DNA of 64,000 nucleotides from Syntrophus aciditrophicus SB (GTDB lineage Bacteria > Desulfobacterota > Syntrophia > Syntrophales > Syntrophaceae), in the NCBI RefSeq assembly GCF_000013405.1, contig NC_007759.1:869001-933000 (forward strand), given 5' to 3'. The translations under genes were made by a program, and so were the position numbers. Numbering within the stretch: position 1 is the stretch's first letter; each line of letters opens with the position of its first letter. The notes beneath the pieces are model-generated. The model was given only the letters and a program-made list of their open reading frames with translations, was not told where the DNA came from and made no database searches. Shown here in pieces: positions 1 to 8,240 of this stretch.

Positions 1-777
1 TATGAGGCCAGTGGAACCAGTGGGGAAAAGGTGGTTTTCAACGGCGTTTTGAATCTCAGTATTTCCGACGGCTGGTGGGCGGAAGGGTATGACGGCACCA
101 ATGGCTGGACCATCGGGCCCCTCGTTCGGGGGCTCTCGGAAGAAGATTCCAGCGTGGACGAAGAAGACAGTCTTTCGCTTTTCTCCACACTCGAAAATTC
201 CGTGATTCCTCTGTTCTATGATCGGGATACCTCGGGGATTCCCGACAAATGGATTACCATGATCAAAAGGTCGATTCATACGCTGGCTCCCCGGTTCAAC
301 ACGGAACGGATGCTTCAGGAATATTACAATGATATGTACATTCCCACTGTTCGCCGCATTGGGGAACTGAGCGAAAAGAGCTACCGGTTGGCGAAAGAAA
401 TTGCCGAGTGGAAAAGTACGATTCCCATGCGGTTTTCTTCTCTCCGCCTCCTGGATATCAGTGTTGAGGGGATTCAAGGGGATACCATCGTGGTTGATCA
501 GCCCCTGGTGGTTACAGCCCGGATCGATCCGGGAAAACTGAAACCCGAAGAAATTTACGCTGAACTTTTCATCGGACGGGATGACGGCTATGGATTCCTC
601 GAAAAGCCGGATTGTGTTCCCCTGAAAATGATCACCAATCTGCTCAACGGATCGCTCATCTTTACCGCGGAATACCGGGTCCGACGCAATGGGCCGCATT
701 CTTACGGAATCCGCGTGTTGCCATACAATGAAAAGCTGGCTTCGAAACATGAGACAGGCCTGATCCTGTGGGGGTAG
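1..777 (+). CDS. glgP: Alpha-glucan phosphorylase, C-terminal part (5' end outside window)
   Basis: The reading frame is open from base 1, so the gene begins before the window. The first residues carry the GTSGEK motif that places the PLP-binding lysine of glycogen/maltodextrin phosphorylases (GT35), followed by NGVLNLSISDGWWAEGY, closely matching the NGGLNLSELDGWWAEAY stretch in the complete phosphorylase at 52728-55274. The enzyme would release glucose-1-phosphate from alpha-1,4-glucan in the cytoplasm. The C-terminal beta-rich tail (about residues 140-258 of the visible part) is also typical of the bacterial alpha-glucan phosphorylase subfamily. The methionine/valine codon at base 31 is internal, not a start. 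The downstream glycogen synthase on the opposite strand supports a glycogen role. Confidence 0.88.
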   Translation, partial: YEASGTSGEKVVFNGVLNLSISDGWWAEGYDGTNGWTIGPLVRGLSEEDSSVDEEDSLSLFSTLENSVIPLFYDRDTSGIPDKWITMIKRSIHTLAPRFNTERMLQEYYNDMYIPTVRRIGELSEKSYRLAKEIAEWKSTIPMRFSSLRLLDISVEGIQGDTIVVDQPLVVTARIDPGKLKPEEIYAELFIGRDDGYGFLEKPDCVPLKMITNLLNGSLIFTAEYRVRRNGPHSYGIRVLPYNEKLASKHETGLILWG

Positions 778-1006
778 GCCTGTTCCGAAAAAAGAACGGG
801 GGAGATTGAAAACAGTTCAATCTCCCCCGTTCCCAGGGTGCCGATGACATTTTTGACAATGGATTGTTGAACGGCCTGTCTATGAAGTCGGCCCCTCAAT
901 GCATGATCAACAGACCGCGGTTTCTCACCTTTTCACCGTTCTTTTATTCCTTATTAATGCAACAGGGTATTCTGACCGGTTCGACCGAAAAAATCGGTCT
1001 GACGGC

Positions 1007-1201
1007 TTACTTCTGGTTGATCAGCCAGAGAATCAGTGTCAGGATCAGGCTGATCAGCAGACTGGTTGCCAAGGGAAAGTAAAATGTGACGTTTTTCCCT
1101 TTGAAATAAAAATCTCCCGGCAACCTGCCGATCCAGGGGATTTTGCCCGTCAGCAGAAGAACAAACCCGATACCTGCCATGATCAGGCCCAAAAAAATCA
1201 A
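1007..1201 (-). CDS. DUF2905 family small membrane protein
   Basis: A small protein of about 64 residues with two hydrophobic helices separated by GRLPGDFYFKGKNVTFYFP, the signature of the DUF2905 family found in many bacteria; its function is unknown. The only conventional start in frame is TTG at 1201, but family-like sequence (IDFSNIGRILIFLG) extends upstream to about 1228 without an ATG or GTG, so the true start is unclear; an ATC at 1228 preceded by a GGGATGG stretch is one possibility. It lies directly after the glycogen synthase gene on the same strand (stop at 1249), so the upstream coding could overlap that region and be co-translated. Confidence 0.7.
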   Translation of the reverse strand: MIFLGLIMAGIGFVLLLTGKIPWIGRLPGDFYFKGKNVTFYFPLATSLLISLILTLILWLINQK

Positions 1202-1248
1202 AATGCGACCAATATTGGAGAAATCGATAGCCCTGTACCATCCCTTCG

Positions 1249-2784
1249 TTAAGCCAGAGGCATGCCGCCGTTGAGCCGTTCGTAGATCTTTATGTATTCA
1301 TCTATCATCCGGTCGAGTTTGTAGGTGGCGCGCGTCTCTTTCATGATCCGCTTGATCTGAGAAGCCCTGACTTCTGCCGGTCTGCGATGGAATTCCACGC
1401 ATTTATGCAGGCCGTACCAGAGACCTCCCACATCATAATCGTGGAAAAGAAAGCCGTTTCCGGAATCTTCGGGGGCTCCGTCGATTTTCAGCTTCAGTTC
1501 CCGGATCTTATCATGGTATCCGCCTGTGTCGCGGTTGGTTGCTGTCGCGCCGAAGAGGTTTCCCAATTGATCGATCTGTCCGCAGGGCTCATAGAGTGAT
1601 GCTCCGAAAACATCGCTGGCTGAGGCAAAACCCAGCATGGAAAGTTCCTCGTTGAAGCGGTGATAGCAGATTTTCCCCTGCGACGCGCAGGCGATCCGGC
1701 CCATGATCTCTTCGTGAGTCCTGTCGCCGCCAACACCGTCGCCGATCACCGCGATCTGGACATCGCCATGTTCAATGACGAATTTCAAGGCAATCTCTTC
1801 AATCAATTCAACCCCTTTCTGGCAGGGATCGAGCCGGGACGGCCAGTAAAGAAGAATGGCCTCGGGATCGACGTTAAGGCCGGTGCGCCGCTGAAATTCC
1901 ACGAGATTATCCTTCTTTGCCTGGAGGACATCGTCATCCGCCCCGAAATTGCGGTGCAGAAAGCTGCACGATTCAGGATACATGTTCAAGGAAGGACAGT
2001 TCAGGACTGTCAAGGCCGATTCGAAGGCCTTTTTGGCTTTGATTTCCTGCCTCACGCTGTCCGGGATGATGGCACGGTCCATGAAATAGTCGTCGACGAT
2101 TTCTTCCAGGAAACGATGGCCGACGAGATTGACCAGGGTTGCGCTCTTGATGGCTGTGGCCTGGCAGTCGATGCAGCGCTCTCCTTTCTCTTCGCTGTAA
2201 TAGAGATCATGATCGAGTTGTTCCAGGTCTACCCCGAGATACATGGGAACAGGGACATTGCGGGTAAACACGTTATGAACTGTATGCAGAACGGGGATTT
2301 TCCGGGACTTGGCATAAGCGGTAACCGGCCCGCCGGCCATCCAGTCATGGGTGTGGAGAATCAGCTTGCCGCAATTCTGCGCACTGACCGTTTTGATGAC
2401 ATGGTTGATCAGCTGCTTTTGAAATTCAGCGGCATTTAGTGTGACATCTCCCGCATAAGCACTGGGTAGATCGGCAAAAATGGAGGAGCTGACGAGATGA
2501 ATCCGTTCCGGATCAATCTGGTAACGGATTTTCCGCCATTCACTTTCATCCATATTTCCTTCCTGCTGAAAACGCTTCTTCAGGTTCAGCGTGGCCAGAT
2601 GACAGTTGATTCCCCGTGCCGTCAGGCCCTCGCACAGCGCGGTGACCACCTCCCCCAGTCCCCCGCTTTTTCCTGAAATGAATCGGGCAAGGTCACACAT
2701 TCCTTCCGGAAGTCTTCCCGTTTCGGGGGTGATGAGCAGAACAGCCGTTCTGGGGGTGGTTTTAGAGGATTTTATTGCAACCAT
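1249..2784 (-). CDS. glgA: Glycogen/starch synthase-like glycosyltransferase (GT5)
   Basis: A 511-residue protein with the GT5 layout. The nucleotide-sugar-binding loop KSGGLGEV is at residues 39-46, and a C-terminal motif near residue 398 (LYEPCGQIDQLGNLFG followed by RDTGGYHD) corresponds to the EPCGL...RRTGGL motif of GlgA. It would add glucose from ADP-glucose (or UDP-glucose) to alpha-glucan. It is more divergent than classic GlgA, with an insertion containing a possible metal-binding CIDC around residues 200-205. The ATG at 2784 is preceded by a strong GGGAGG ribosome site. Neighbouring phosphorylase fragment at 1-777 fits glycogen turnover. Donor specificity cannot be read from the sequence. 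Confidence 0.85.
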   Translation of the reverse strand: MVAIKSSKTTPRTAVLLITPETGRLPEGMCDLARFISGKSGGLGEVVTALCEGLTARGINCHLATLNLKKRFQQEGNMDESEWRKIRYQIDPERIHLVSSSIFADLPSAYAGDVTLNAAEFQKQLINHVIKTVSAQNCGKLILHTHDWMAGGPVTAYAKSRKIPVLHTVHNVFTRNVPVPMYLGVDLEQLDHDLYYSEEKGERCIDCQATAIKSATLVNLVGHRFLEEIVDDYFMDRAIIPDSVRQEIKAKKAFESALTVLNCPSLNMYPESCSFLHRNFGADDDVLQAKKDNLVEFQRRTGLNVDPEAILLYWPSRLDPCQKGVELIEEIALKFVIEHGDVQIAVIGDGVGGDRTHEEIMGRIACASQGKICYHRFNEELSMLGFASASDVFGASLYEPCGQIDQLGNLFGATATNRDTGGYHDKIRELKLKIDGAPEDSGNGFLFHDYDVGGLWYGLHKCVEFHRRPAEVRASQIKRIMKETRATYKLDRMIDEYIKIYERLNGGMPLA

Positions 2785-3536
2785 TCCTTAACCTCCCTTC
2801 ATTCCTTAAAGAAACGTACAAAAATATGGTTATGACTTTATTGTCTTGGTCATCATTAAAAATGACATTCCAGGATGTCCCGATGCTGAGCCTGTCGCGC
2901 CGCCTTCTTCCTGCCATTTTCTATCCCTTTGATTGCAGCTTGATTGCAGCCCGGGATCGGATTCCGGGTAAATCGATCAGGCACGCCGACGTTCCTGGGA
3001 ACCGATGACGAAGGGTATTCGAAAAAAATCGGCGTCCGTGCGGGAATGCAAGGCTTTGAACAGACAAAATTTCATGAGTGATCTGTTGCGGCAGTCTGAA
3101 AAATGGCCGGAAGCTTTCCCGCATGATGGCATAAACAGGCAACGATATCGATTCCTTAATGCCATCGATTGAAACCTCAAGAAATAAAAAGGGTCTTTCA
3201 GGTCGATCCGTTCCTCTGGTTCTCCGGAGTCCGCAGAATACAGGAGAATTTATAACATGTTCCAGGCGGGCAGTGTTACATGGAAGTTGATAGCCCGATC
3301 AACGAAGATTGACGAATACTGGTTAATAAAGAAGCTTCAAAACGAGGAAAATAATCGTCAGACCCGAATAAAGTCCAGACCGGAACGGCAGAGGACACGA
3401 TTCCTCACAGGCTCGCTGTTCCTCACCGCTGCGGTCTTTACAAATTCGCCGCCGTAACTTGTTTATAATGTCACACTTGGCAGGAAACGCAATACGGGAT
3501 GAGTACGGAACCTATAACAGTATAATACTGGTATAC
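2785..3536. other. Intergenic stretch, no gene recognised
   Basis: About 750 bases between the divergently distant glycogen synthase and regulator genes. Several short open frames on both strands lack recognisable protein features and good ribosome sites. A tandem GATTGCAGC repeat occurs at about 2933-2953. A near-palindrome CAGTATAATACTG lies near 3515-3530, at the 3' side of the regulator gene, and may act as a weak transcription stop. No RNA gene was recognised. Confidence 0.4.
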
Positions 3537-4628
3537 TCAGGAAAGGGACAGCAGAAAGGAGCGAAGATTGATTTTTTCGTTGCTGATGCCAAGTTTTACC
3601 CGGATGTTGTCGCGGTGGGACTCCACGGAACGGATGGAAAGATTAAGTAATTCAGATATTTCTTTGGTTGTTTTTCCTTCTTTGACGAGATTGGCCACCT
3701 GGACTTCCTTCGGGGACAGATGAGCCAGTTCGGAGCTCAGGCTTTGAAGGAAGGGAGAGATGATATTCTGCACATTGGCTTCGATGATTTCAACACAGGT
3801 CATTTGATGCGGAGGAAGTTTCTGTTTTTTCAGCTGTTCGACATAGGGCAGGATCAATTCCTTGCAGTTGGAGAGAATCTTCTGTTCCTGGTCAATCCGG
3901 TCCATTTCTCTATTCTTGATAAGTACGTGAAGGGTCGTGTTCACTTCCTCCAGATTCCGGGATTTGACACGCAGGTCTTGTTCCTGCCTGCGAAGATCCT
4001 CTTCCACCTGACGACGCCGGGCAATTTCTTCCATAAGTTCCTGCGTCCGCTCCTGAACGCGATTTTCCAGATGCTCATTGAGTATGCGCAGCTCCTGCTG
4101 TGCCCGTAGAAGATCCCTGTTTTTCTGAACGGCTGTTTCATAGGTGGAAATCAGGATGTTCAAGATCCGCTTCCGGTCGGCAGTAATCGAATATTTCTGG
4201 CCTCCTATAAGGATCTCAATCTCCTCTGCAGACTCACAGGGCGCTTCATAGCCATGTTCTCTCTGCGTTAAAAAGTACTGGATGCGGGACAGGAGGTTCT
4301 CTTCATCATAAGGCTTGGTAATGAAATTGTCGGCGCCGCATTCCAGGCCCCGAATGATATCCCTCGAGTCTGAAAGAACCGTCAGAAGAATTACAGGTGT
4401 TGCTTTTTTCAACGGATCCGATTTGATGCGCTTGCACAGTTCGAATCCATCCATTTCCGGCATGATGATATCGCTTATGACGATTGCGGGTTGATTATTG
4501 CTGATTAACTGGAGCGCTTCCTGACCGTTCCTGGCGTGCAGCACGTGAAAACCGTGTTCTTCCAGGGTGTACCTCAGTCTTTCCGCCTGTGTCAGGCTGT
4601 CTTCCACAATGACGATATCATTATTCAT
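3537..4628 (-). CDS. Response regulator: receiver, coiled coil, LuxR-type HTH
   Basis: 363 residues. The N-terminal receiver domain (1-125) has the acidic pair E9/D10, phospho-acceptor D53 (SDIIMPEMDG), T83 and K105 (ITKPYD), so it looks phosphorylatable. Residues about 165-245 are a long charged coiled coil (HLENRVQERTQELMEEIARR type) like the linkers of histidine kinases. The C-terminus (about 295-355) is a LuxR/NarL helix-turn-helix beginning LSPKEVQVANLVKEGKTTKE. No kinase gene is adjacent, so it is an orphan regulator; the arrangement resembles PAS-LuxR regulators common in Deltaproteobacteria but with a receiver in place of PAS. Target genes are unknown. Confidence 0.85.
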   Translation of the reverse strand: MNNDIVIVEDSLTQAERLRYTLEEHGFHVLHARNGQEALQLISNNQPAIVISDIIMPEMDGFELCKRIKSDPLKKATPVILLTVLSDSRDIIRGLECGADNFITKPYDEENLLSRIQYFLTQREHGYEAPCESAEEIEILIGGQKYSITADRKRILNILISTYETAVQKNRDLLRAQQELRILNEHLENRVQERTQELMEEIARRRQVEEDLRRQEQDLRVKSRNLEEVNTTLHVLIKNREMDRIDQEQKILSNCKELILPYVEQLKKQKLPPHQMTCVEIIEANVQNIISPFLQSLSSELAHLSPKEVQVANLVKEGKTTKEISELLNLSIRSVESHRDNIRVKLGISNEKINLRSFLLSLS

Positions 4629-5180
4629 TTTATAAATTACCTGTGACGCTTATCATGTTTACTTATAATGTTAATAGCAAGATCCGCTGCAAATCCCTTT
4701 ATGGAAGAGAGAATGCATAACGGTGGTATCTCTTAAACATTATGCAAAAAATTTATCAATAAAAATTTATCCGATAAGGATTTACACCGATTGAGATTAA
4801 CAATGGTCCAAATACAAGGCTGACGGCATGGAGCTTCAAATATGGAGAATCTGCATAAGCAGTCCTTTGCTGAATTGAGCGCAAACAAAGTTGGTCAGAT
4901 GAAAAGGTATAATTTTTAGTGAGATCTATAATTCTTTATTTCTGAAATCACCATTGTTACTGGCATTATTATAATTATATATTGGCAATAATTCTTGACA
5001 TACTTGGATCTTGTTTCTATATATTTTTGGTGTCTGTCAAACAGGGTGTGGGGCAGATGTTCCGGAGATATTGGCTATAAACATGATGGAGATTGATTAT
5101 GATGCTGAAGGAATCTTTCGACGGCGAAAAGGATGACGGCGCCCCGTCCAAGACCGGATCGGCTCTTCCCGATTGACAGC
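4629..5180. other. AT-rich divergent promoter region
   Basis: About 550 AT-rich bases between the minus-strand regulator and the plus-strand MBL-fold gene. It holds a near-consensus plus-strand promoter (4995-5023, listed separately). A possible 25-codon open frame starts at ATG 5099, preceded by GGAG, and ends just before the ATG at 5181; it could be a leader peptide but shows no other support. No RNA gene recognised. Confidence 0.45.
4995..5023 (+). promoter_or_regulatory. Sigma-70-type promoter for the MBL-fold gene
   Basis: TTGACA at 4995-5000 and TATATA at 5018-5023 with an ideal 17-base spacer. Transcription would start near 5030, leaving a leader of about 150 bases before the ATG at 5181. 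Confidence 0.7.
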
Positions 5181-6293
5181 ATGAATATATCTCGCCGAAA
5201 AAAGGTAATCACAGCCATAATACTTGCTCTGGCCCTGCTGCTGGTTTCCTGCTTCTTGCCTCCAAGGCCCTTCGATGAAAAAAAGTGGCGGGCACAGGTG
5301 GAATCCACAGACCCGGCGCTTCTTTACGCCCCGCATCTGAGAGGCGGCCGTTATTTCAATCCCTGGATGCCCATGCAGAGGGGCTTCATGAGTTTTCTGC
5401 GCTGGGTGATCTCTGAAAAGACCCCCTATCCCCAGGCGGAGGAATACAACCTTCCTCCGGTCATATCGGGCCTTTATAAACGGATACGGTCAACACCGGG
5501 AGATTTTATCGCATGGATCGGTCATTCCACATTTCTGATCAGAATCAACGGAGAATACTGGATCACTGATCCGATGTTTTCGGAACGGGCCCTCCTGCCG
5601 AAACGTAAAACTCCGCCCGGCCTCTCTCTCGATGAGTTTTTAGCCCTGCCCGGCAGGAAAAACGTGATCATTTCCCATAATCACTACGATCATCTGGATT
5701 CTAAAAGCATCAGGCGGCTTTCCACCGACACGCGGGTCTTTGTCCCCATGGGGCTCAAGGCCATGGTGAATAATTTCGGAAAAAAGAAAGTTGTGGAAAT
5801 GGACTGGTGGCAAACGGTTTCCTGCGGCGATCGCTGCCAGGTGGTCTGTCTCCCCGCCCAACACTGGTCACGGAGGATCAGTCAAAACACGGATACCACC
5901 CTCTGGGCCAGTTTTTTGCTGGTGACACGTGGGCGGAAGATCTATTATGGCGGTGACAGCGGCTATTTTATCGGATACCGGGAGATCGGACGCCTTTATC
6001 CGGATATCGATTACGCCCTCCTGCCCGTTACAGCCTATGCGCCCCGCTGGTTCATGCATTACGCTCATATGGATCCCGGGGAGTCCCTGGAGGCCTTCCG
6101 GGACCTGGGTGCCAGATACTTCATTCCAACCCAGTGGGGAACTTTCCGGCTGGGAGAAGAACCGATCGGGGAGATTCCTTCAGCGCTGTCCAGGGCCGCA
6201 CAATCCAGTGATACTGATCCGGCCCGACTTCTTGTCATGAGCATCGGGCAGCTTCTGCCTATCGATAATCAAAAGCAGAAATTCGAACAATAA
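5181..6293 (+). CDS. Metallo-beta-lactamase-fold lipoprotein (NAPE-PLD/UlaG-like)
   Basis: 370 residues from the chosen ATG. The HxHxDH metal-binding motif is HNHYDH at residues 166-171, preceded by WIGHSTFLI and WITDP, which mark the RomA/UlaG/N-acyl-phosphatidylethanolamine phospholipase D branch of the fold; further histidines (AQHWS, GGDSGY region) complete a two-metal site. The N-terminus is a lipoprotein signal peptide (hydrophobic segment and LVSC, Cys24), so it is probably membrane-anchored in the periplasm. ATG 5181 is preferred over ATG 5133 because it places the signal peptide at the very N-terminus, though its ribosome site is poor. Substrate unknown; phospholipid-type phosphodiesters are a family-based guess. 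Single-gene unit with its own promoter and a terminator downstream. Confidence 0.82.
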   Translation: MNISRRKKVITAIILALALLLVSCFLPPRPFDEKKWRAQVESTDPALLYAPHLRGGRYFNPWMPMQRGFMSFLRWVISEKTPYPQAEEYNLPPVISGLYKRIRSTPGDFIAWIGHSTFLIRINGEYWITDPMFSERALLPKRKTPPGLSLDEFLALPGRKNVIISHNHYDHLDSKSIRRLSTDTRVFVPMGLKAMVNNFGKKKVVEMDWWQTVSCGDRCQVVCLPAQHWSRRISQNTDTTLWASFLLVTRGRKIYYGGDSGYFIGYREIGRLYPDIDYALLPVTAYAPRWFMHYAHMDPGESLEAFRDLGARYFIPTQWGTFRLGEEPIGEIPSALSRAAQSSDTDPARLLVMSIGQLLPIDNQKQKFEQ

Positions 6294-6430
6294 GGATTCA
6301 TCCTTTCTGAAGCCTTTATCACGGCAAGCCGCACGCGCAGTGGCAGGTAATGGCGTGCCATAGCCTGATGGTTCTGTCATGCATCGATAAGGTATGTTGA
6401 CACAGATGCCTCCTCGAATTAAAGGCAATA

Positions 6431-6458
6431 AAAAACCCGCTGTTTTCAGCGGGTTTTG
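6431..6458 (+). terminator. Rho-independent terminator after the MBL-fold gene
   Basis: Perfect nine-base stem AAAACCCGC / GCGGGTTTT (6432-6440 with 6449-6457) around an eight-base loop, with A/T tracts on both sides, so it can work in both directions. Confidence 0.8.
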
Positions 6459-6482
6459 GCCTTCTTTGAACTTCCTCCTACC

Positions 6483-7911
6483 ATGAATTCTTATAGAATA
6501 TTATTTAATTGACTACAGGGATGGCAATAATATTCATGGGAAGGCAGGAGGACTCATTACTTCCTGGGCGACAGAGCCCTCATTTCAGTATGTCCCAAGC
6601 CTCTATGAATCATAATAGGTTGGTTGGATCATAGAATCCTTGTCACGCTGGAGGATTGGTTTAGAGGCTAAATTTCCTGCTTTATCTTTCTTTTGTCGGG
6701 AGGTGATGTGATGCCCGGATTAAAGGGTAGCGTTGATGCTTTTGTCGGTATCGATATTTCAAAAGATAAATTTGATGTCTACGGGATTGGAAGGGACGAG
6801 AAAAAGCTATTTCAGTTTTCAGCGGCCATGGACCGGAATGGTTTTGAGAAGCTGAAGGAACATCTGGTGGTTGTTTCGGTCTCATCCGTTTTAATCGGGA
6901 TGGAGTCCACGGCTTCCTATCATGTCAATCTTTTCTCTTATCTGGTTTCTGAGGGATACCAGGTCGTTATCATCAATCCTTTGCTGATTTCCAATTATGT
7001 CAAGATGCAGCTCAGGAAGACCAAAACCGACAAGAAGGATGCTGTGGTCATTGCCCAGTTTCTTCTTGCGAATGGGAACACTCTGATCCAACGGGTCGAT
7101 TCATCTTTGATTTCCGATCTTCGTGATCTCTCGCGTCAGCGGGAAGGTTTGATTGACGAGATGACCGCATTGAAGATCAATATCAAGAGGCTCCTGAATA
7201 TCACTTTTCCGGAGCTGGAGCATATGACTTCCGTCTTTACGAAGTCCATACTGAAGCTTGTACAGAAATACCCTTCTGCCATTGCTCTTGGAAATGCAAA
7301 CCTTGGTCAATTATCTCAGATGCTGATCGCAGATTCCTATGGGCATAAAAGAGAGGCGTTTGCTGTGAAGCTGATCAAGGCCGCACATTCGTCGGTCGGT
7401 ACCAAAAGTTCAGCCAAGGAAATCATTCTCAAGCAAAACGTGACTCTGCTCCTTCACCTTGAAGAGGCACTGGAGGAGATAACCGGCATATTGATTGAGA
7501 TGAGTCGAAAGCAGATGGAAGACGATATCAACATTCTTACTTCCATAAAAGGTATCGGGGACAAAAGCGCTGTAAATTTTCTCATTGAGATGGGTGGCGA
7601 TGTTAATCATTACGAATATTCTGGGAAAATCATTGCCATGGCAGGATTGGACCCGGCTGTTTACCAGTCAGGTCAACATGAAGGTAAAGGCAGGATCACG
7701 AAACGTGGAAATCGTCATCTGAGGAGAATCATATGGATGATGACAACCAAAGTGATTCAATATAACGATATTTTTAAGGCTTATTACCTTAAACGAAGGA
7801 CTGAAGGCTTGCCCTATAAAATGGCGGTATTGGCCACTGCACATAAATTGATTCGTATCGCCTATGCCATGCTGACACGACGGACAACTTTTTGCCCACA
7901 GATGAATTCTT
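6483..7911 (+). mobile_element. IS110-family insertion sequence
   Basis: The transposase gene plus about 230 bases of structured non-coding DNA on its 5' side and almost none on its 3' side, the layout of the IS110 group proper (not IS1111). No terminal inverted repeats are visible, as expected. The ten bases ATGAATTCTT occur at both proposed ends (6483-6492 and 7902-7911) and contain the CT dinucleotide typical of IS110 cores; the ends are inferred from this repeat and are not certain. The element ends some 25 bases from the 3' end of the tRNA-Ala gene. Confidence 0.65.
6496..6669 (+). ncRNA. Candidate IS110 bridge RNA
   Basis: The 5' non-coding part of the element can form three successive structures: a perfect ten-base stem GAATATTATT/AATAATATTC (6496-6505 with 6526-6535, 20-base loop); hairpins at 6545-6579 including CAGGA/TCCTG and GGGC/GCCC; and a large stem AGCCTCTA/TAGAGGCT (6598-6605 with 6662-6669) closing a 56-base internal region. 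The total, about 174 nt, is close to the size of the bridge RNA described for IS621. The large loop contains ATGAAT (6605-6610), identical to part of the flanking repeat, as a guide would. Structure was found by eye, not by energy calculation. Confidence 0.5.
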
Positions 7912-7913
7912 GA
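6711..7913 (+). CDS. IS110-family transposase (DEDD recombinase)
   Basis: 400 residues from ATG 6711, chosen because GGGAGGTGA precedes it at the right distance; an in-frame TTG at 6693 lies upstream of that site. The N-terminal RuvC-like domain shows GIDISKDKFDV (Asp15), GMESTASYH (Glu65) and KTDKKDA (the paired Asp residues), i.e. the DEDD set. The C-terminal transposase domain has IKGIGDKSA (helix-hairpin-helix-like) and AGLDPAVYQSGQ, whose Ser320 matches the catalytic serine of IS110 enzymes, then GRITKRGNRHLRR. All key residues are present and the frame is intact, so the element may be active. The last codons (MNS-stop) fall inside the right-hand ATGAATTCTT repeat. Confidence 0.95.
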   Translation: MPGLKGSVDAFVGIDISKDKFDVYGIGRDEKKLFQFSAAMDRNGFEKLKEHLVVVSVSSVLIGMESTASYHVNLFSYLVSEGYQVVIINPLLISNYVKMQLRKTKTDKKDAVVIAQFLLANGNTLIQRVDSSLISDLRDLSRQREGLIDEMTALKINIKRLLNITFPELEHMTSVFTKSILKLVQKYPSAIALGNANLGQLSQMLIADSYGHKREAFAVKLIKAAHSSVGTKSSAKEIILKQNVTLLLHLEEALEEITGILIEMSRKQMEDDINILTSIKGIGDKSAVNFLIEMGGDVNHYEYSGKIIAMAGLDPAVYQSGQHEGKGRITKRGNRHLRRIIWMMTTKVIQYNDIFKAYYLKRRTEGLPYKMAVLATAHKLIRIAYAMLTRRTTFCPQMNS

Positions 7914-7934
7914 TAGTTGACTGAAATCTTGATT

Positions 7935-8010
7935 TGGTGGAGATGAGGGGGATCGAACCCCTGGCCTCGGCATTGCGAACGCCGCGCTCTCCCAGCTGAG
8001 CTACATCCCC
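7935..8010 (-). tRNA. tRNA-Ala (anticodon CGC)
   Basis: A 76-base cloverleaf including the encoded CCA: acceptor GGGGATG pairs with CATCTCC (one G-T pair), D-arm GCTC/GAGC, anticodon stem CGGCG/TGCCG with loop TTCGCAA (anticodon CGC, reading GCG alanine codons), T-arm AGGGG/CCCCT with TTCGATC. The IS110 element ends about 25 bases beyond its 3' end. Confidence 0.97.
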
Positions 8011-8048
8011 ATCCGGAAAACACAAATTTACCAGAAAATCGAAGCCGC

Positions 8049-8077
8049 TCTATAATATAAGGATTAGACTCTGTCAA
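8049..8077 (-). promoter_or_regulatory. Promoter of tRNA-Ala
   Basis: On the minus strand TTGACA (8077-8072) and TATAGA (8054-8049) with a 17-base spacer, about 40 bases upstream of the tRNA 5' end. Confidence 0.65.
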
Positions 8078-8102
8078 GCACTTGTTCATCTTCAAGCCTT
8101 TC

Positions 8103-8131
8103 TTGACAACAGGACCGTGTTTTCCTATACT
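8103..8131 (+). promoter_or_regulatory. Sigma-70-type promoter of the pilT operon
   Basis: TTGACA at 8103-8108 and TATACT at 8126-8131 with a 17-base spacer, about 105 bases before the pilT start. It lies back to back with the tRNA-Ala promoter. Confidence 0.72.
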
Positions 8132-8240
8132 CCCGCCGGTTTTCGTCCTTACCCGGGAAGAAAGGCCGTTTTTTACGAAAAGTATGTTGTGATATAAGAG
8201 TGGAAATCAGATCAATTTCAACTGAACAAGGAGACTGTGT

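Noticed and set aside
954-1241. 95-codon frame from ATG 1241 on the minus strand
   Set aside because: It is the shifted frame of the DUF2905 gene; the conserved membrane-protein sequence is in the other frame.
1660-2439. Long plus-strand frame opposite the glycogen synthase
   Set aside because: Antisense shadow with no recognisable protein features.
3257-3457. A 66-codon plus-strand frame in the 2785-3536 gap
   Set aside because: No ribosome site, low-complexity composition without a domain, and other frames of similar length lie opposite.
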